Shown here one piece after another: positions 52,352 to 61,215 of a stretch of 64,000 nt of DNA. How positions within the stretch are numbered: position 1 is the stretch's first letter; every line of letters begins with the position of its first letter. Under the pieces are notes generated by a model. The model was not told where the DNA came from, did no database searches, and worked only from the letters and a program-made list of their open reading frames with translations. A program made the position numbers and the translations under genes. Origin of the DNA: Pseudorhodoferax sp. Leaf267. GTDB lineage: Bacteria; Pseudomonadota; Gammaproteobacteria; Burkholderiales; Burkholderiaceae_C. The stretch lies in assembly GCF_001422405.1 (NCBI RefSeq), contig NZ_LMMV01000023.1:125156-189155 (forward strand), written 5' to 3'.

Positions 52352-53342
52352 CGCACAGCTCCCGCGGCCCGGGCGCGCAGATGAAGTTGTCGCGCTGCAG
52401 GTCCCACAGCAGCGCGTGCTCGCCGCCCTGCGCCAGGTGCAGCGCCCGCGTGTCGTCGACATCACCGACCACCGCGGCCGCCAGGTCGCGCGCTGCGAAG
52501 CGCGCCAGCACCGCGTCCACGTCGCCGGGCCGCACGCTCAGCACGAAGCCGTAGCTCGGGAACGCGTGCAGCCAGCGCAGCAGCGGCTGGCCCGCCGGCC
52601 TGGGGATCGCGTCCAGGTCGATGGTCGCGCCCACGCCCGAGCATTCCAGCAGCATCAGCGCCGTGCCGATGGCGCCGGCCATGCTGATGTCCTTGGCCGC
52701 CCTGCACAGGCCGTCCTCGGCCAGCGCGGGCAGCAGCGCCAGGTCGCCGCGCAGGCGCTCGGTCGGGGCCGTGGTCGAGGCGTTCCAGTACGGGAAGGGC
52801 TCCTCGTAGGCGCCGCGCAGGTCCACGGCCATCACGAGCCGGTCGCCCGGCCGCGCGTCGAAGCTGGTGAGCAGGCGCTGCGCGCGGCCCAGGATGGCGA
52901 CGGCCAGTTGCGGCCGCGCGCTGCGGTTGTTGCTGTGGCCCCCGACGATAGGCACGCCGTAGCGCGCCGAGGCCGCGGCCATGCCCCGCAGCATGTCGGC
53001 GGCCGGGTCCATGCCGTGGCTCCACAGCGCGTTGACGACGGCCGTGGGCCGCCCGCCCATGGCGTAGATGTCGCTCACGTTGACCATCACGCTGCAGTAG
53101 CCGGCGAACCAGGGCATGCGCTCGATGAAGTCCTCGACCAGCCCCTCGATGGCCAGCAGCAGGTAGCCGCCCTGGCCGTCGGGGATGGCCGCGCAGTCGT
53201 CGCCCACCGGCACGGCCTGCGCCAGGTCGCCCGCACCGCCGGGCAGGGCCGTGCCCAGCGCCGCCACGATGTCGCCGATGTCGCGCTTGTGCGCGAAGCC
53301 GCGGCTGGTGCGCAGCGCGGTGACGATCTCGGTCAGGTGCAT
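52344..53342 (-). CDS. Sll0787 family AIR synthase-like protein (Nit1C cluster)
   Basis: 332 residues of the PurM/ThiL/SelD/HypE-type ATP-binding superfamily. GDDCAAI lies at 47-53, followed by VNVSDIYAMGGRPTAVVNAL and VGGHSNNR, corresponding to the nucleotide- and Mg-binding regions of AIR synthases. Such enzymes activate a carbonyl or amide oxygen with ATP. The N-terminal 40 residues (EIVTALRTSRGFAHKRDI) are typical of the Sll0787 branch. It overlaps the acetyltransferase gene by 10 nt. Confidence 0.9.
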   Translation of the reverse strand: MHLTEIVTALRTSRGFAHKRDIGDIVAALGTALPGGAGDLAQAVPVGDDCAAIPDGQGGYLLLAIEGLVEDFIERMPWFAGYCSVMVNVSDIYAMGGRPTAVVNALWSHGMDPAADMLRGMAAASARYGVPIVGGHSNNRSARPQLAVAILGRAQRLLTSFDARPGDRLVMAVDLRGAYEEPFPYWNASTTAPTERLRGDLALLPALAEDGLCRAAKDISMAGAIGTALMLLECSGVGATIDLDAIPRPAGQPLLRWLHAFPSYGFVLSVRPGDVDAVLARFAARDLAAAVVGDVDDTRALHLAQGGEHALLWDLQRDNFICAPGPRELCDA

Positions 53343-53896
53343 GGCGCGCTCCTGCGCCGCGACACGAAGCCGCTGGCTGCGTCGTGGCAGGGCGGGTAGT
53401 GCGCCAGGTCCGGCGCCATCACGGCATGCGCGCGGCCGTGCACCGCCGTCTGGCCCAGGGCCTGCCAGTGCAGCTTCTCGAACAGCGGCACGTTCTGCAT
53501 CTGCACGTGGGCGCGGAAGGCGGTGCAGCCCTGCGCATGGGCGCGCGACACGGCCAGCCGGATCAGCGTGGCGCCCAAATGGCCCTGGCTGCGAAAGGCC
53601 GGGTGCACGGCCAGCCGCGAGCCCCACCACAGGCCGGGCCGATCGGCGTGGATGCGCACCGTGCCCACCACCTGCTCGGGCATGCCGGCGATGCATGCCA
53701 TGGCCACCAGCAGCTGCGCATGGCCGTCGATGGTGTCGCGGTCGTCGCCCGCGAAGATGCCCTGCTCGATGCAGAACACCGCGCGGCGCAGCGCGTGCGC
53801 CTCGTCGCGCTCCCAGCCGGCCGTGGCCTCGCGCACGATAAACGCGACGGGCGCGTAGTCCAGCCGCAGCTCGCTCAGGTCGTCGATGCACAGCAT
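53333..53896 (-). CDS. MSMEG_0567/Sll0786 family GNAT acetyltransferase (Nit1C cluster)
   Basis: 187 residues with a GNAT core: LRRAVFCIEQGIF, VGTVRIHAD, SRLAVHPAFRSQGHLGATLIRLA (acetyl-CoA loop RSQGHLG) and HVQMQNVPLFEKLHW. It would acetylate an amine of the cluster product or an intermediate. The start at 53896 lies 7 nt after the radical SAM stop. In some bacteria this protein is fused to the Sll0787-type enzyme; here they are separate genes overlapping by 10 nt. Confidence 0.9.
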   Translation of the reverse strand: MLCIDDLSELRLDYAPVAFIVREATAGWERDEAHALRRAVFCIEQGIFAGDDRDTIDGHAQLLVAMACIAGMPEQVVGTVRIHADRPGLWWGSRLAVHPAFRSQGHLGATLIRLAVSRAHAQGCTAFRAHVQMQNVPLFEKLHWQALGQTAVHGRAHAVMAPDLAHYPPCHDAASGFVSRRRSAPCT

Positions 53897-53903
53897 GGCG
53901 GCC

Positions 53904-55010
53904 TCAGCTTTCGTAGACCGAAAGCGACGAGCAGGCGCCGCACTTGCCGCAGCCGGCCTTGATGTCGGCCGAGCGCAGCTTGTGCGCGGCCACGCTCCGG
54001 CCCAGCGGCTCCAGGATGGACCGCATGAATTCGGGCGTAGGCGCCGGGTGGCTTTCCAGCGGCGTGCCGCTGATCGGCACGAAGGGCACGACGAAGGGGT
54101 AGACGCCCAGCGCCAGCAGTTGCTCGCAGATCGTGAGGATGGCCTCGCGCGTGTCGCCCAGCCCGGCCAGGATGTAGGTGCTGACCTGGCCGCGGCCGAA
54201 CACGGCGACGGCGGCCTCGAAGGCGGCCATGTAGCGCGCGATCGGCACGCTGGCCTTGCCCGGCATGATCTTTTCGCGCACGGCCGGCGTCACGGCTTCC
54301 AGGTGCATGCCCAGCGTGTCGATGCCCGCGGCGTGCATGCGCTGGAACCAGCGGTCGTCGTCGGGCGGCTCGCACTGGCCCTGGATCGGCAGATCGACCG
54401 CGGCCTTGATCGCGAACGCGCTCTCGCACAGGATGGCCGCGCCGCGGTCGGTCGCGTTCGGCGTGCCCGTGGTCAGCACCATGTGCTTCACGCCGTCCAG
54501 CAGCACGGCTGCGCGCGCCACCTCGGCCAGCTGCTCGGGCGTCTTGCGCGCCACCGTGCGGCCGGCCGCCAGCGACTGGCCGATGGCGCAGAACTGGCAG
54601 GTCCGGGTGCGGCTCTGGTAGCGGATGCAGGTCTGCAGCACGGTGGTGGCCAGCACATCGCTGCCGTGCAGCGTGGCGATGTGCGAGTAGGGCACGCCGT
54701 CCAGCGTCTGCATGGCGTAAAAGCGCGGCTGCTTCGGGAAGCTGATGCGCGCGATCGGAATCGTGCCGCGCATGACGGTGCTGCGGCCCGTGGCGTCGGG
54801 CGCCTGCGCGACGAAGGGCGAGTCCCACGCGGTGGAGGTGTGGACCGGCACCATGATCGTGTGCCCGTCCACCGTCACGGCCTTGTGGTCCGACGGCCCG
54901 GCACCGCCGCGCCGGCTGGCGACGCCTGCGCTCGGGTCAACCAGCCGCAGCCCGAAGGACTGCAACTCGGTCATCAACTGCCGGCTCGATATCGGGGCGG
55001 AGGGGGTCAT
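53904..55010 (-). CDS. MSMEG_0568 family radical SAM protein (Nit1C cluster)
   Basis: 368 residues. Cysteines for the SAM-binding 4Fe-4S cluster appear as Cys128, Cys138 and Cys141 (CX9CX2C), not the standard CX3CX2C; downstream [12 protein letters not shown] and [19 protein letters not shown] are biotin-synthase/HemN-like barrel segments. A C-terminal CGKCGAC (Cys354, 357, 360) may hold a second cluster. The ATG at 55010 has a GGGAG site but lies 74 nt inside the nitrilase frame. The reaction is unknown. Confidence 0.9.
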   Translation of the reverse strand: MTPSAPISSRQLMTELQSFGLRLVDPSAGVASRRGGAGPSDHKAVTVDGHTIMVPVHTSTAWDSPFVAQAPDATGRSTVMRGTIPIARISFPKQPRFYAMQTLDGVPYSHIATLHGSDVLATTVLQTCIRYQSRTRTCQFCAIGQSLAAGRTVARKTPEQLAEVARAAVLLDGVKHMVLTTGTPNATDRGAAILCESAFAIKAAVDLPIQGQCEPPDDDRWFQRMHAAGIDTLGMHLEAVTPAVREKIMPGKASVPIARYMAAFEAAVAVFGRGQVSTYILAGLGDTREAILTICEQLLALGVYPFVVPFVPISGTPLESHPAPTPEFMRSILEPLGRSVAAHKLRSADIKAGCGKCGACSSLSVYES

Positions 55011-55986
55011 GGTGGGTGCTCCCGTGGGAGAAGTTGGAAGGAGAGGTCGTGGCCGGCATGGCGCACGTGGTCGTGGCGGGCCGGTCGTCCAGCGCCAGGC
55101 GCAGCAGCTCGGGCCGGGCGTAGTGGCCGACCGAATCCATCATGCGTTTGCGCTTGGTGATCAGCGCCATGTCCAGGTCGGCGACCACCATGCCTTCGCC
55201 CTCGGTCAGGGGCGGCGCCAGGTGCCTGCCCTCGGGCGACACGATGGCCGTGTGGCAGCCGCCGCGCAGCGCTTTTTGCAAACCCGCGTCGGGCGTGATG
55301 GCGGTGATCTGCGCGTCGGTGAGCCAGCCGGTCGCGTTGACGACGAAGCAGCCCGATTCCAGCGCGTGGTGGCGGATGGTGACCTCCATCTGCTCGGCGA
55401 AGATCGGCCCGACCAGCGAGCCGGGGAACTGCGCGCAGTGGATCTGCTCGTGCTGCGCCATCAGGGCGTAGCGCGCGAGCGGGTTGTAGTGCTCCCAGCA
55501 GGCCAGCGCGCCGACACGGCCGACGGCGGTGTCCACCACCTTCAGCCCCGCGCCATCGCCCTGGCCCCAGACCATGCGCTCGTGGTAGGTCGGCGTGATC
55601 TTGCGGCGCTTGAGCGCCAACGTGCCATCGGCGTCGAACACCAGCTGCGTGTTGTACAGGCTGCCATGGTCGCGCTCGTTCACGCCCAGCACCACGACCA
55701 CGCCGCGCGCACGCGCCCGCTCGGCCACGGCCGCCGTCACCGGCCCGGGCACGACCACCGCGCGCTCCATGAGCCGGATGTGCGCCGGCCCCTGCAGCAC
55801 GGGCGGCTGCACGAACGAGAAGTAGGGGTAGTAGGGCACGAAGGTCTCGGGGAAGACCACGATCTGCGCGCCGCGCGCCGCCGCGGTGTCGATGGCCTCG
55901 CACACCTTGTTCAGCGTTCCGTCCGGGTGTTCGAAGTCCGGCGCGATCTGGACGGCGGCGGCGCGCACGATGCGCTGTGTCGTCAT
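54937..55986 (-). CDS. Nit6803-type aliphatic nitrilase (Nit1C cluster)
   Basis: 349 residues with the nitrilase triad Glu47 (FPETF), Lys129 ([12 protein letters not shown]) and Cys163 (LACWEHY), and the hexamer/filament surface motifs of true nitrilases rather than amidases. It hydrolyses a nitrile to a carboxylic acid and ammonia. This is the Nit6803 (Sll0784) branch, always in this cluster; NitC enzymes of Pseudomonas have been linked to growth on cyanide as nitrogen source. The last 24 residues overlap the radical SAM gene in another frame and are probably not conserved. Confidence 0.94.
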   Translation of the reverse strand: MTTQRIVRAAAVQIAPDFEHPDGTLNKVCEAIDTAAARGAQIVVFPETFVPYYPYFSFVQPPVLQGPAHIRLMERAVVVPGPVTAAVAERARARGVVVVLGVNERDHGSLYNTQLVFDADGTLALKRRKITPTYHERMVWGQGDGAGLKVVDTAVGRVGALACWEHYNPLARYALMAQHEQIHCAQFPGSLVGPIFAEQMEVTIRHHALESGCFVVNATGWLTDAQITAITPDAGLQKALRGGCHTAIVSPEGRHLAPPLTEGEGMVVADLDMALITKRKRMMDSVGHYARPELLRLALDDRPATTTCAMPATTSPSNFSHGSTHHDPLRPDIEPAVDDRVAVLRAAAG

Positions 55987-55999
55987 GGCAGCTGCCGCC

Positions 56000-56482
56000 T
56001 CACAGCGTCCAGGTGTCCAAGATCACGGCACCTGCCTTCTTGTGCAGCAGCACGATGTCCAGCACGTCCAGCGGGTTGATCGGCGTGATGCCGGGGATCA
56101 GCGCGCCCTCGCCGTGCCCGTACAGCGCCTGCAGCGCGAAGCGGCAGGCGTAGACCTTGCCGCCTTCCTCCATGAACTTGGTGATCTGCTTGTTGAAGTT
56201 CTGGTGGCCGGGGAAGGCCTCGTCGCCCAACGTGGGAAAGCCGCGCTGCACGCCCAGCGTGACGCCGGGGCCGTACAGCAGCACCGAGGTCTCGTAGCCC
56301 TTGCGCTTGAGCCGCGTGGCCTGCAGCAGGTTCACGAAGCCGATGGAGCCTTCGAAGGCCACGGTGTGGAAGGTGACGAGTGCCTTCTCGCCGGGCTCGG
56401 CCTTCACGTCGGGGAACACTTTCTCTTCATAGTCGACCAGGTGTTCGCCGGCGACGTTGGGGGCTTTGCTGACTTTGGGCAT
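56000..56482 (-). CDS. MSMEG_0572/Sll0783 family nitrogen starvation response protein (Nit1C cluster)
   Basis: 160 residues. [29 protein letters not shown] and the central [20 protein letters not shown], then [20 protein letters not shown], identify the DsrE-like family of Synechocystis Sll0783, a strongly nitrogen-starvation-induced protein needed for PHB formation there. It is the first gene of the cluster; the ATG at 56482 has a GGAG site. Its biochemical role is unknown. It is divergent from the MocR-type regulator gene. Confidence 0.92.
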   Translation of the reverse strand: MPKVSKAPNVAGEHLVDYEEKVFPDVKAEPGEKALVTFHTVAFEGSIGFVNLLQATRLKRKGYETSVLLYGPGVTLGVQRGFPTLGDEAFPGHQNFNKQITKFMEEGGKVYACRFALQALYGHGEGALIPGITPINPLDVLDIVLLHKKAGAVILDTWTL

Positions 56483-56826
56483 GGGTGGCTCCGATGGGAA
56501 AGAACGTGGATGGAATGGGTTGCGCGCCCTGTTCTTTCGCATGCGCCGTGCCATGGAAAGGCGCAGGCCATGCGATCAATGCGCGATCAATCAGCGCGGG
56601 CGCCCTGTGTGGCCGGTCGAGAAATTTTTCGGCGCCTCGGCAGGCTCTTTGCGTTGCCGGGAGGGCGGCCGCGCTGCACCGCATTGACGCATGCGCCATG
56701 CGATCAATGCACCCGATCAAGGGGGTGCCATGCACGCAATCCATGCGCTGCTGGGCTGGAAGGCCGGCATGCTTCATGCGTCCATCCAGGGGCACCGATG
56801 CAATCAATGGATGCGATCAACTCGCC
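56483..56826. promoter_or_regulatory. 344-bp divergent control region of the Nit1C cluster with GATCAA doublets
   Basis: No gene is seen. CGATCAA-type hexamers occur in pairs: 56574-56579 and 56585-56590 (11-bp period); 56702-56707 and 56715-56720 (13 bp); and AATCAA at 56802-56807 with GATCAA at 56815-56820 (13 bp). Five of the six are preceded by TGC, GCAC or TGCG. The third pair ends 6 nt before the MocR start codon. MocR-type regulators of other systems bind direct repeats in their own divergent promoters, so these are candidate operators for both units. Confidence 0.6.
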
Positions 56827-58218
56827 ATGACCACCACCACCCAGCAGTGGCGCAAGCGCCTGGAAGCGAGCGACCGGCCGGCCTACCTGCTGCTGGCCGA
56901 CCTGATCGCGGAGGACATCCGCACGGGCCGACTCACGGCGCGCGATCAACTGCCCACGCTGCGCGACCTGGCCGCCGAGCTGCGGCTGAACTACACGACG
57001 GTGGCACGCGGCTATGCCGAGGCGCGCAAGCGCGGCCTGATCGACTCGCGCTCGGGCACCGGCACCTTCATCCGGCGCAGCGGCCCGGCCGTGCCGCTGC
57101 GTGGCGGCAGCGGCGCCGAGATGACCATGAACCTGCCGCCCGAGCCGCAGGACGCCGCGCTGCTCGCGCGCATGCACGACAGCGCCGCGCGTGTGATGGC
57201 CGATTCCGACCTGTGGGACCTGCTGCGCTACCAGGACTTCGGCGGCTCGGTGCGCGACCGCGAGGCCGGCATGCAGTGGATCCGCCCGCGTGTGCCCGAC
57301 TGCCGGCTCGACCAGATGCTGGTGTGCCCCGGCATCCACAGCGTGCTGGCCGCGCTGTTCTCGCAGCTCGCGCGGCCCGGCGAGCTGGTCTGCGTGGAGG
57401 CGCTGACCTACCCGGGCGTGAAGGCCATCGCCACGCAGCTCGGCATCGGGCTGCACGCGCTGCCCCTTGACGAAGAGGGGCCGATGGGCGAGTCGTTCGA
57501 GCACGCGTGCAAGACGCTCAAGCCCAAGGCGCTGTACGTGAACCCGACACTGAACAACCCCACCACCGCCACCATCTCGCGCGCGCGCCGCGAGGCGCTG
57601 GCCGACATCGCGCTGCGCTACGCCATTCCCATCATCGAAGACGACGCCTACGGCTTGCTGCCGCGCCAGATGCCGCCTGCCATCGCCACGCTGGCGCCCG
57701 AGCTCACCTACTACATCACGGGCTTTTCCAAGACGCTGGGCGCCGGCCTGCGCAACGCCTACGTGCGCTCGCCGAGTGCGCGCCAGTCGCAGCGCCTGGC
57801 CGGCGCGCTGCGCGCGACCACCGTCATGGCCTCGCCCATCACCAACGCGCTGGCCACGCTGTGGGTCGAAGACGGCACGGCCGAGGCCATGCTGCAGGCG
57901 GTGCGCGCCGAGTCCAACGCGCGCATGGCCATGGCCGTGCGCCACCTGGGCGCCTACGGCGTGGCCGCGCCCAGCGACAGCTTCCACCTGTGGCTGCCGC
58001 TGTCCACGGCCTGGAGCACGGTGGAGTTCGCGTCCTACCTGCGCACGCAGAACGTGGGCGTGGTCGCCAGCGCAGCCTTCTCCACCGACGGCATGCCGCC
58101 CGAGGCCGTGCGCATCTGCCTGGGTGGGCCGATGTCGCGCGACGCCTGCGACGAGGCGCTGCGCCTGATCGCCGACACGCTGTCGCACCCGCTGCATCCG
58201 CATGCGACGGTGACCTGA
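56827..58218 (+). CDS. MocR-type regulator: GntR helix-turn-helix fused to PLP aminotransferase-like domain
   Basis: 463 residues. The GntR winged helix occupies about 10-80 (LLADLIAEDIRTGRLTARDQ, LPTLRDLAAELRLNYTTVARG), then a fold-type I aminotransferase domain from about 100, with PLP lysine Lys302 in TGFSKTLGAGLR and NPTLNNPTTAT as the Asn motif. Such proteins sense amino compounds through PLP. Divergent position and the repeated GATCAA sites suggest it controls the Nit1C cluster and itself. Transcribed rightward, followed by the extensin-like gene. Confidence 0.92.
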   Translation: MTTTTQQWRKRLEASDRPAYLLLADLIAEDIRTGRLTARDQLPTLRDLAAELRLNYTTVARGYAEARKRGLIDSRSGTGTFIRRSGPAVPLRGGSGAEMTMNLPPEPQDAALLARMHDSAARVMADSDLWDLLRYQDFGGSVRDREAGMQWIRPRVPDCRLDQMLVCPGIHSVLAALFSQLARPGELVCVEALTYPGVKAIATQLGIGLHALPLDEEGPMGESFEHACKTLKPKALYVNPTLNNPTTATISRARREALADIALRYAIPIIEDDAYGLLPRQMPPAIATLAPELTYYITGFSKTLGAGLRNAYVRSPSARQSQRLAGALRATTVMASPITNALATLWVEDGTAEAMLQAVRAESNARMAMAVRHLGAYGVAAPSDSFHLWLPLSTAWSTVEFASYLRTQNVGVVASAAFSTDGMPPEAVRICLGGPMSRDACDEALRLIADTLSHPLHPHATVT

Positions 58219-58278
58219 GCGCGGCCAAGGGATTGGGCGCCGTGCGCGCCCCACCGCGCGCCGGCCCCGCAGAATCGC

Positions 58279-58974
58279 GTGGTGCGCTACGTGCTGTCCC
58301 TCTTCGCCCTGGCCCTGGCCGCCGCGGTCGCCACGCACGGCCGGCTGTGGACGCTGCCGGACCGCCACAACCCCTGGGCGCCGCTGGCCTACGACGAAGC
58401 CCCCGGCTGGCTCACGCCCTACAAGCTGTCCAAAGTCTCCGCGCAGCCCGCCGCCTGCCAGGCCTTCCTGGCCACGACGCCGTGGCAGACCGAGCCCGTG
58501 CCCGACCGCGCCACCGGCCCGGGCTGCGGCTTCACCGACGCCGTGCGCGTGCGGCGCACGGCCGTGCAGGTGGGCGAGCCCTTCGTGCTGAGCTGCCGCG
58601 CCGCGGCCTCGCTCGCACTGTGGGAGCGCCATGTGCTGCAGCCGCAGGCCGAGGTGCTGCTGGGCGCGCCCGTGCGGCGCATCGAGCACTACGGCAGCTA
58701 CGCCTGCCGCAACGTCTACGGCCGCGAGGCCGGCAACCGCAGCCAGCACGCGACGGCCGACGCGTTCGACGTCGCCGGCTTCGTGCTGCAGGACGGGCGC
58801 CGCATCACGCTGGCGCGGGACTGGGGGGCTGGCGATGACGCCAAGGGCCGCTTCCTGCGCGCGGTGCACCAGGGCGCGTGCGGGCTGTTCGACGGCGTGC
58901 TGGGGCCCGACTACAACCAGGCGCATGCAGACCACTTCCATCTGGACCGCGGGCCCTACCGCATGTGCCGCTGA
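58279..58974 (+). CDS. extensin-like family protein (putative M15-like metallopeptidase fold)
   Basis: 231 residues from a GTG at 58279 (a second GTG is the next codon). A hydrophobic N-terminus (about 3-20) is a signal peptide or anchor. The C-terminal half has SQHATADAFDVAGF and HADHFHLD, the paired His/Asp motifs of the extensin-like-C domain, which resemble the zinc site of D-Ala-D-Ala peptidases, and four conserved cysteines. A role in cell-wall processing is inferred; no substrate is known. It follows the MocR-type gene after 60 nt. Confidence 0.82.
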   Translation: MVRYVLSLFALALAAAVATHGRLWTLPDRHNPWAPLAYDEAPGWLTPYKLSKVSAQPAACQAFLATTPWQTEPVPDRATGPGCGFTDAVRVRRTAVQVGEPFVLSCRAAASLALWERHVLQPQAEVLLGAPVRRIEHYGSYACRNVYGREAGNRSQHATADAFDVAGFVLQDGRRITLARDWGAGDDAKGRFLRAVHQGACGLFDGVLGPDYNQAHADHFHLDRGPYRMCR

Positions 58975-58977
58975 GCG

Positions 58978-59898
58978 TCAGCCGCCGGCCGGTGGCGTGC
59001 GGTCGCCGTCCTCCTGGCAGGCGAGGGCCAGTTCGCGGAAGCGCCGCGCCGCCGGGTTGTAGGCGTCCTCGCGCGACGCCATGGCGAGCGCAATCGCAGC
59101 CGAGGCCGGCAGGCCGTGCACCGGCCGGAACACCACGTCGCGGGCCGCGAGCCGCGCGCTGACCGACGGCACCAGCGCCACGCCCATGCCGCTTTGCACC
59201 AGGCTGATGACGGTCTGCACCTGCGTGGCCTCCTGCGCCACGCGGGGCGCGAGGCCGGCCTGCTGGAAGGCCAGCATCACCATCGCGTGCAGGCCGGGCA
59301 CGCGCGTGGAGGCGTAGTCGACAAACGGCTCCTGCGCCAGCATGACCAGCGTCAGCCGCTTCTTGCCGGCCAGCGCATGGCCCACCGGCAGCACGGCGCA
59401 GAACACGTCGCGCTCCACGATCTCGAAGCGCAGCGCGCTGGCCGAGCCTGTGGGATAGCGCACCAGGCCGATGTCGAGCTCGCCGCTTTCCACCATGGCC
59501 AGCAGGCCCAGGTTGGCCGACTCGCGCAGCACGAGTTCGACGCCGGGGTAGCGCGCGCGAAACGCCGGCAGCAGCCGCGGCAGCAGCGCGTAGGTGGCCG
59601 AGCCCACGAAGCCCACGCGCAGCAGCCCGCGCACACCGCCGGCCGCTGCCTGCGCCACACCGCGCAGGGCGGCGGCGTCGTTGATGCAGCGCTGCGCCAG
59701 CCCCAACGCGGCCACGCCGGCCGGCGTCAGCGCCACGCCGCGCGCCTGGCGCTCGAACAGCGGCGCGCCGACCTCGTCCTCCAGCTTGCGGATGGCCACC
59801 GACAGCGGCGGCTGGGCCATGTGCAGGCGCTCGGCCGCGCGCCGGAAGTTCAGCGTCTCGGCCACGGCGATGAATTGCTGGAGCTGGCGCAGTTCCAT
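58978..59898 (-). CDS. LysR family transcriptional regulator
   Basis: 306 residues. Helix-turn-helix FIAVAETLNFRRAAERLHMAQPPLSVAIRKLEDEVG; effector domain with LLRVGFVGSATYALLPRLLP and VRYPTG. It is divergent from a CoA-transferase operon with a 120-bp gap and is probably its regulator, binding a pathway intermediate. The stop lies 4 nt after that of the convergent extensin-like gene. Confidence 0.92.
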   Translation of the reverse strand: MELRQLQQFIAVAETLNFRRAAERLHMAQPPLSVAIRKLEDEVGAPLFERQARGVALTPAGVAALGLAQRCINDAAALRGVAQAAAGGVRGLLRVGFVGSATYALLPRLLPAFRARYPGVELVLRESANLGLLAMVESGELDIGLVRYPTGSASALRFEIVERDVFCAVLPVGHALAGKKRLTLVMLAQEPFVDYASTRVPGLHAMVMLAFQQAGLAPRVAQEATQVQTVISLVQSGMGVALVPSVSARLAARDVVFRPVHGLPASAAIALAMASREDAYNPAARRFRELALACQEDGDRTPPAGG

Positions 59899-60018
59899 GT
59901 GAGGCTTTAGGCAAGAGGTATCGCTGAGGACATCAACGGTATTGGACGCGTTAAGCCTGCCTTCCTACCATGCAGGCATTCCCTAACCACAGCGCGGCCC
60001 GAGACACCGCGACAGCCG

Positions 60019-61215
60019 ATGACCCCTGCGTCCCCCCTGCCACTCGACGGTGTGCGTGTGCTCGACCTGAGCGCCGTGGTGCTCGGCCCCTACGCCAGCC
60101 AGAACCTGGCCGAGTACGGCGCCGATGTCATCAAGATCGAGCCGCCCGAGGGCGACTCCACCCGCCGCACCGGCCCCAGCACCGAGCCCGGCATGGGCGC
60201 GATCTTCCTGGGTGTGAACCGCGGCAAGCGCAGCGTGGTGCTGGACCTGAAGCAGGCCGACGCCCGCGCTGCGCTGCTGACGCTGGTGGACACGGCCGAC
60301 GTGCTGATGCACAGCATCCGCCCGCAGAAGCTGGCCGCCATCGGCCTGGACCCGGACACCCTGCTGGCGCGCAACCCGCGCCTCGTCTATGTGGGCCTGC
60401 ACGGCTTTGCCGAAGACGGCCCCTATGGCGGCATGCCGGCATACGACGACATCATCCAGGGCCTGTCGGGCTGCGCTGCGCTGATGGAACGCCAGTCGGG
60501 CGCGCCGCAGTACTTCCCCACCATCGCGGCCGACAAGACGTCGGGCCTGGTTGCCACCCACGCCATCCTGGCCGCGCTGTTCCGGCGCGAGCGCACGGGC
60601 CAGGGCGGCTATGTCGAGGTGCCGATGCTCGAGTCCATGGTGGCGTTCAACCTGGTCGAGCACTTCTACGGCCACCACTTCACGCCGCCGCTGGCAGACA
60701 CGGGCTACCCGCGCCTGTTCGCCCAGCACCGCCGGCCCTACCGCACGGCCGACGGCTACCTGTGCGCCATGCCCTACACCGATGCGCACTGGCAGCGCTT
60801 CTTCATCGAGGGCGGCATGCCCGAGGCCGCGGCCGACCCGCGCTTTGCCAACATCACCGAGCGCACGAAGAACATCGACGCGCTGTACACATTGGCCGCG
60901 CAGGTGATCGCCACGCGCAGCACGCAAGCGTGGCTCGAGGTCTTCGCCAGGCTGGAGGTGCCGGCCTCGCGCATGAACCGGCTCGACGAGCTGGTGGACG
61001 ACGCGCACCTCAAGGCCACCGGCTTCTTCAAGACCATCGACGACCCGCGCATGGGCCGTTTGCAGTTCCCCGGTGCGCCCGTGCGCATCGACCGGCGCCA
61101 GCTGCCCGTGGGCATGGCGCCGCGCCTGGGCGAGCACACGCACCAGGTGCTGACCGAGGCCGGCATCGCGCCGCTGGCCACCACATCCCCCGCATGGCAA
61201 GGAGCACCGATATGA
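60019..61215 (+). CDS. CaiB/BaiF (family III) CoA-transferase
   Basis: 398 residues, typical full length. LDGVRVLDLSAVVLGPYASQ at the N-terminus, GADVIKIEPPEGD and NRGKRSVVLDL, and the catalytic Asp172 in PTIAADKTSG. It transfers CoA from a donor such as succinyl-CoA to a carboxylic acid. The ATGA overlap with the MaoC gene and the aldolase and TTT receptor that follow suggest an organic-acid catabolic unit of unknown substrate. Confidence 0.93.
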   Translation: MTPASPLPLDGVRVLDLSAVVLGPYASQNLAEYGADVIKIEPPEGDSTRRTGPSTEPGMGAIFLGVNRGKRSVVLDLKQADARAALLTLVDTADVLMHSIRPQKLAAIGLDPDTLLARNPRLVYVGLHGFAEDGPYGGMPAYDDIIQGLSGCAALMERQSGAPQYFPTIAADKTSGLVATHAILAALFRRERTGQGGYVEVPMLESMVAFNLVEHFYGHHFTPPLADTGYPRLFAQHRRPYRTADGYLCAMPYTDAHWQRFFIEGGMPEAAADPRFANITERTKNIDALYTLAAQVIATRSTQAWLEVFARLEVPASRMNRLDELVDDAHLKATGFFKTIDDPRMGRLQFPGAPVRIDRRQLPVGMAPRLGEHTHQVLTEAGIAPLATTSPAWQGAPI

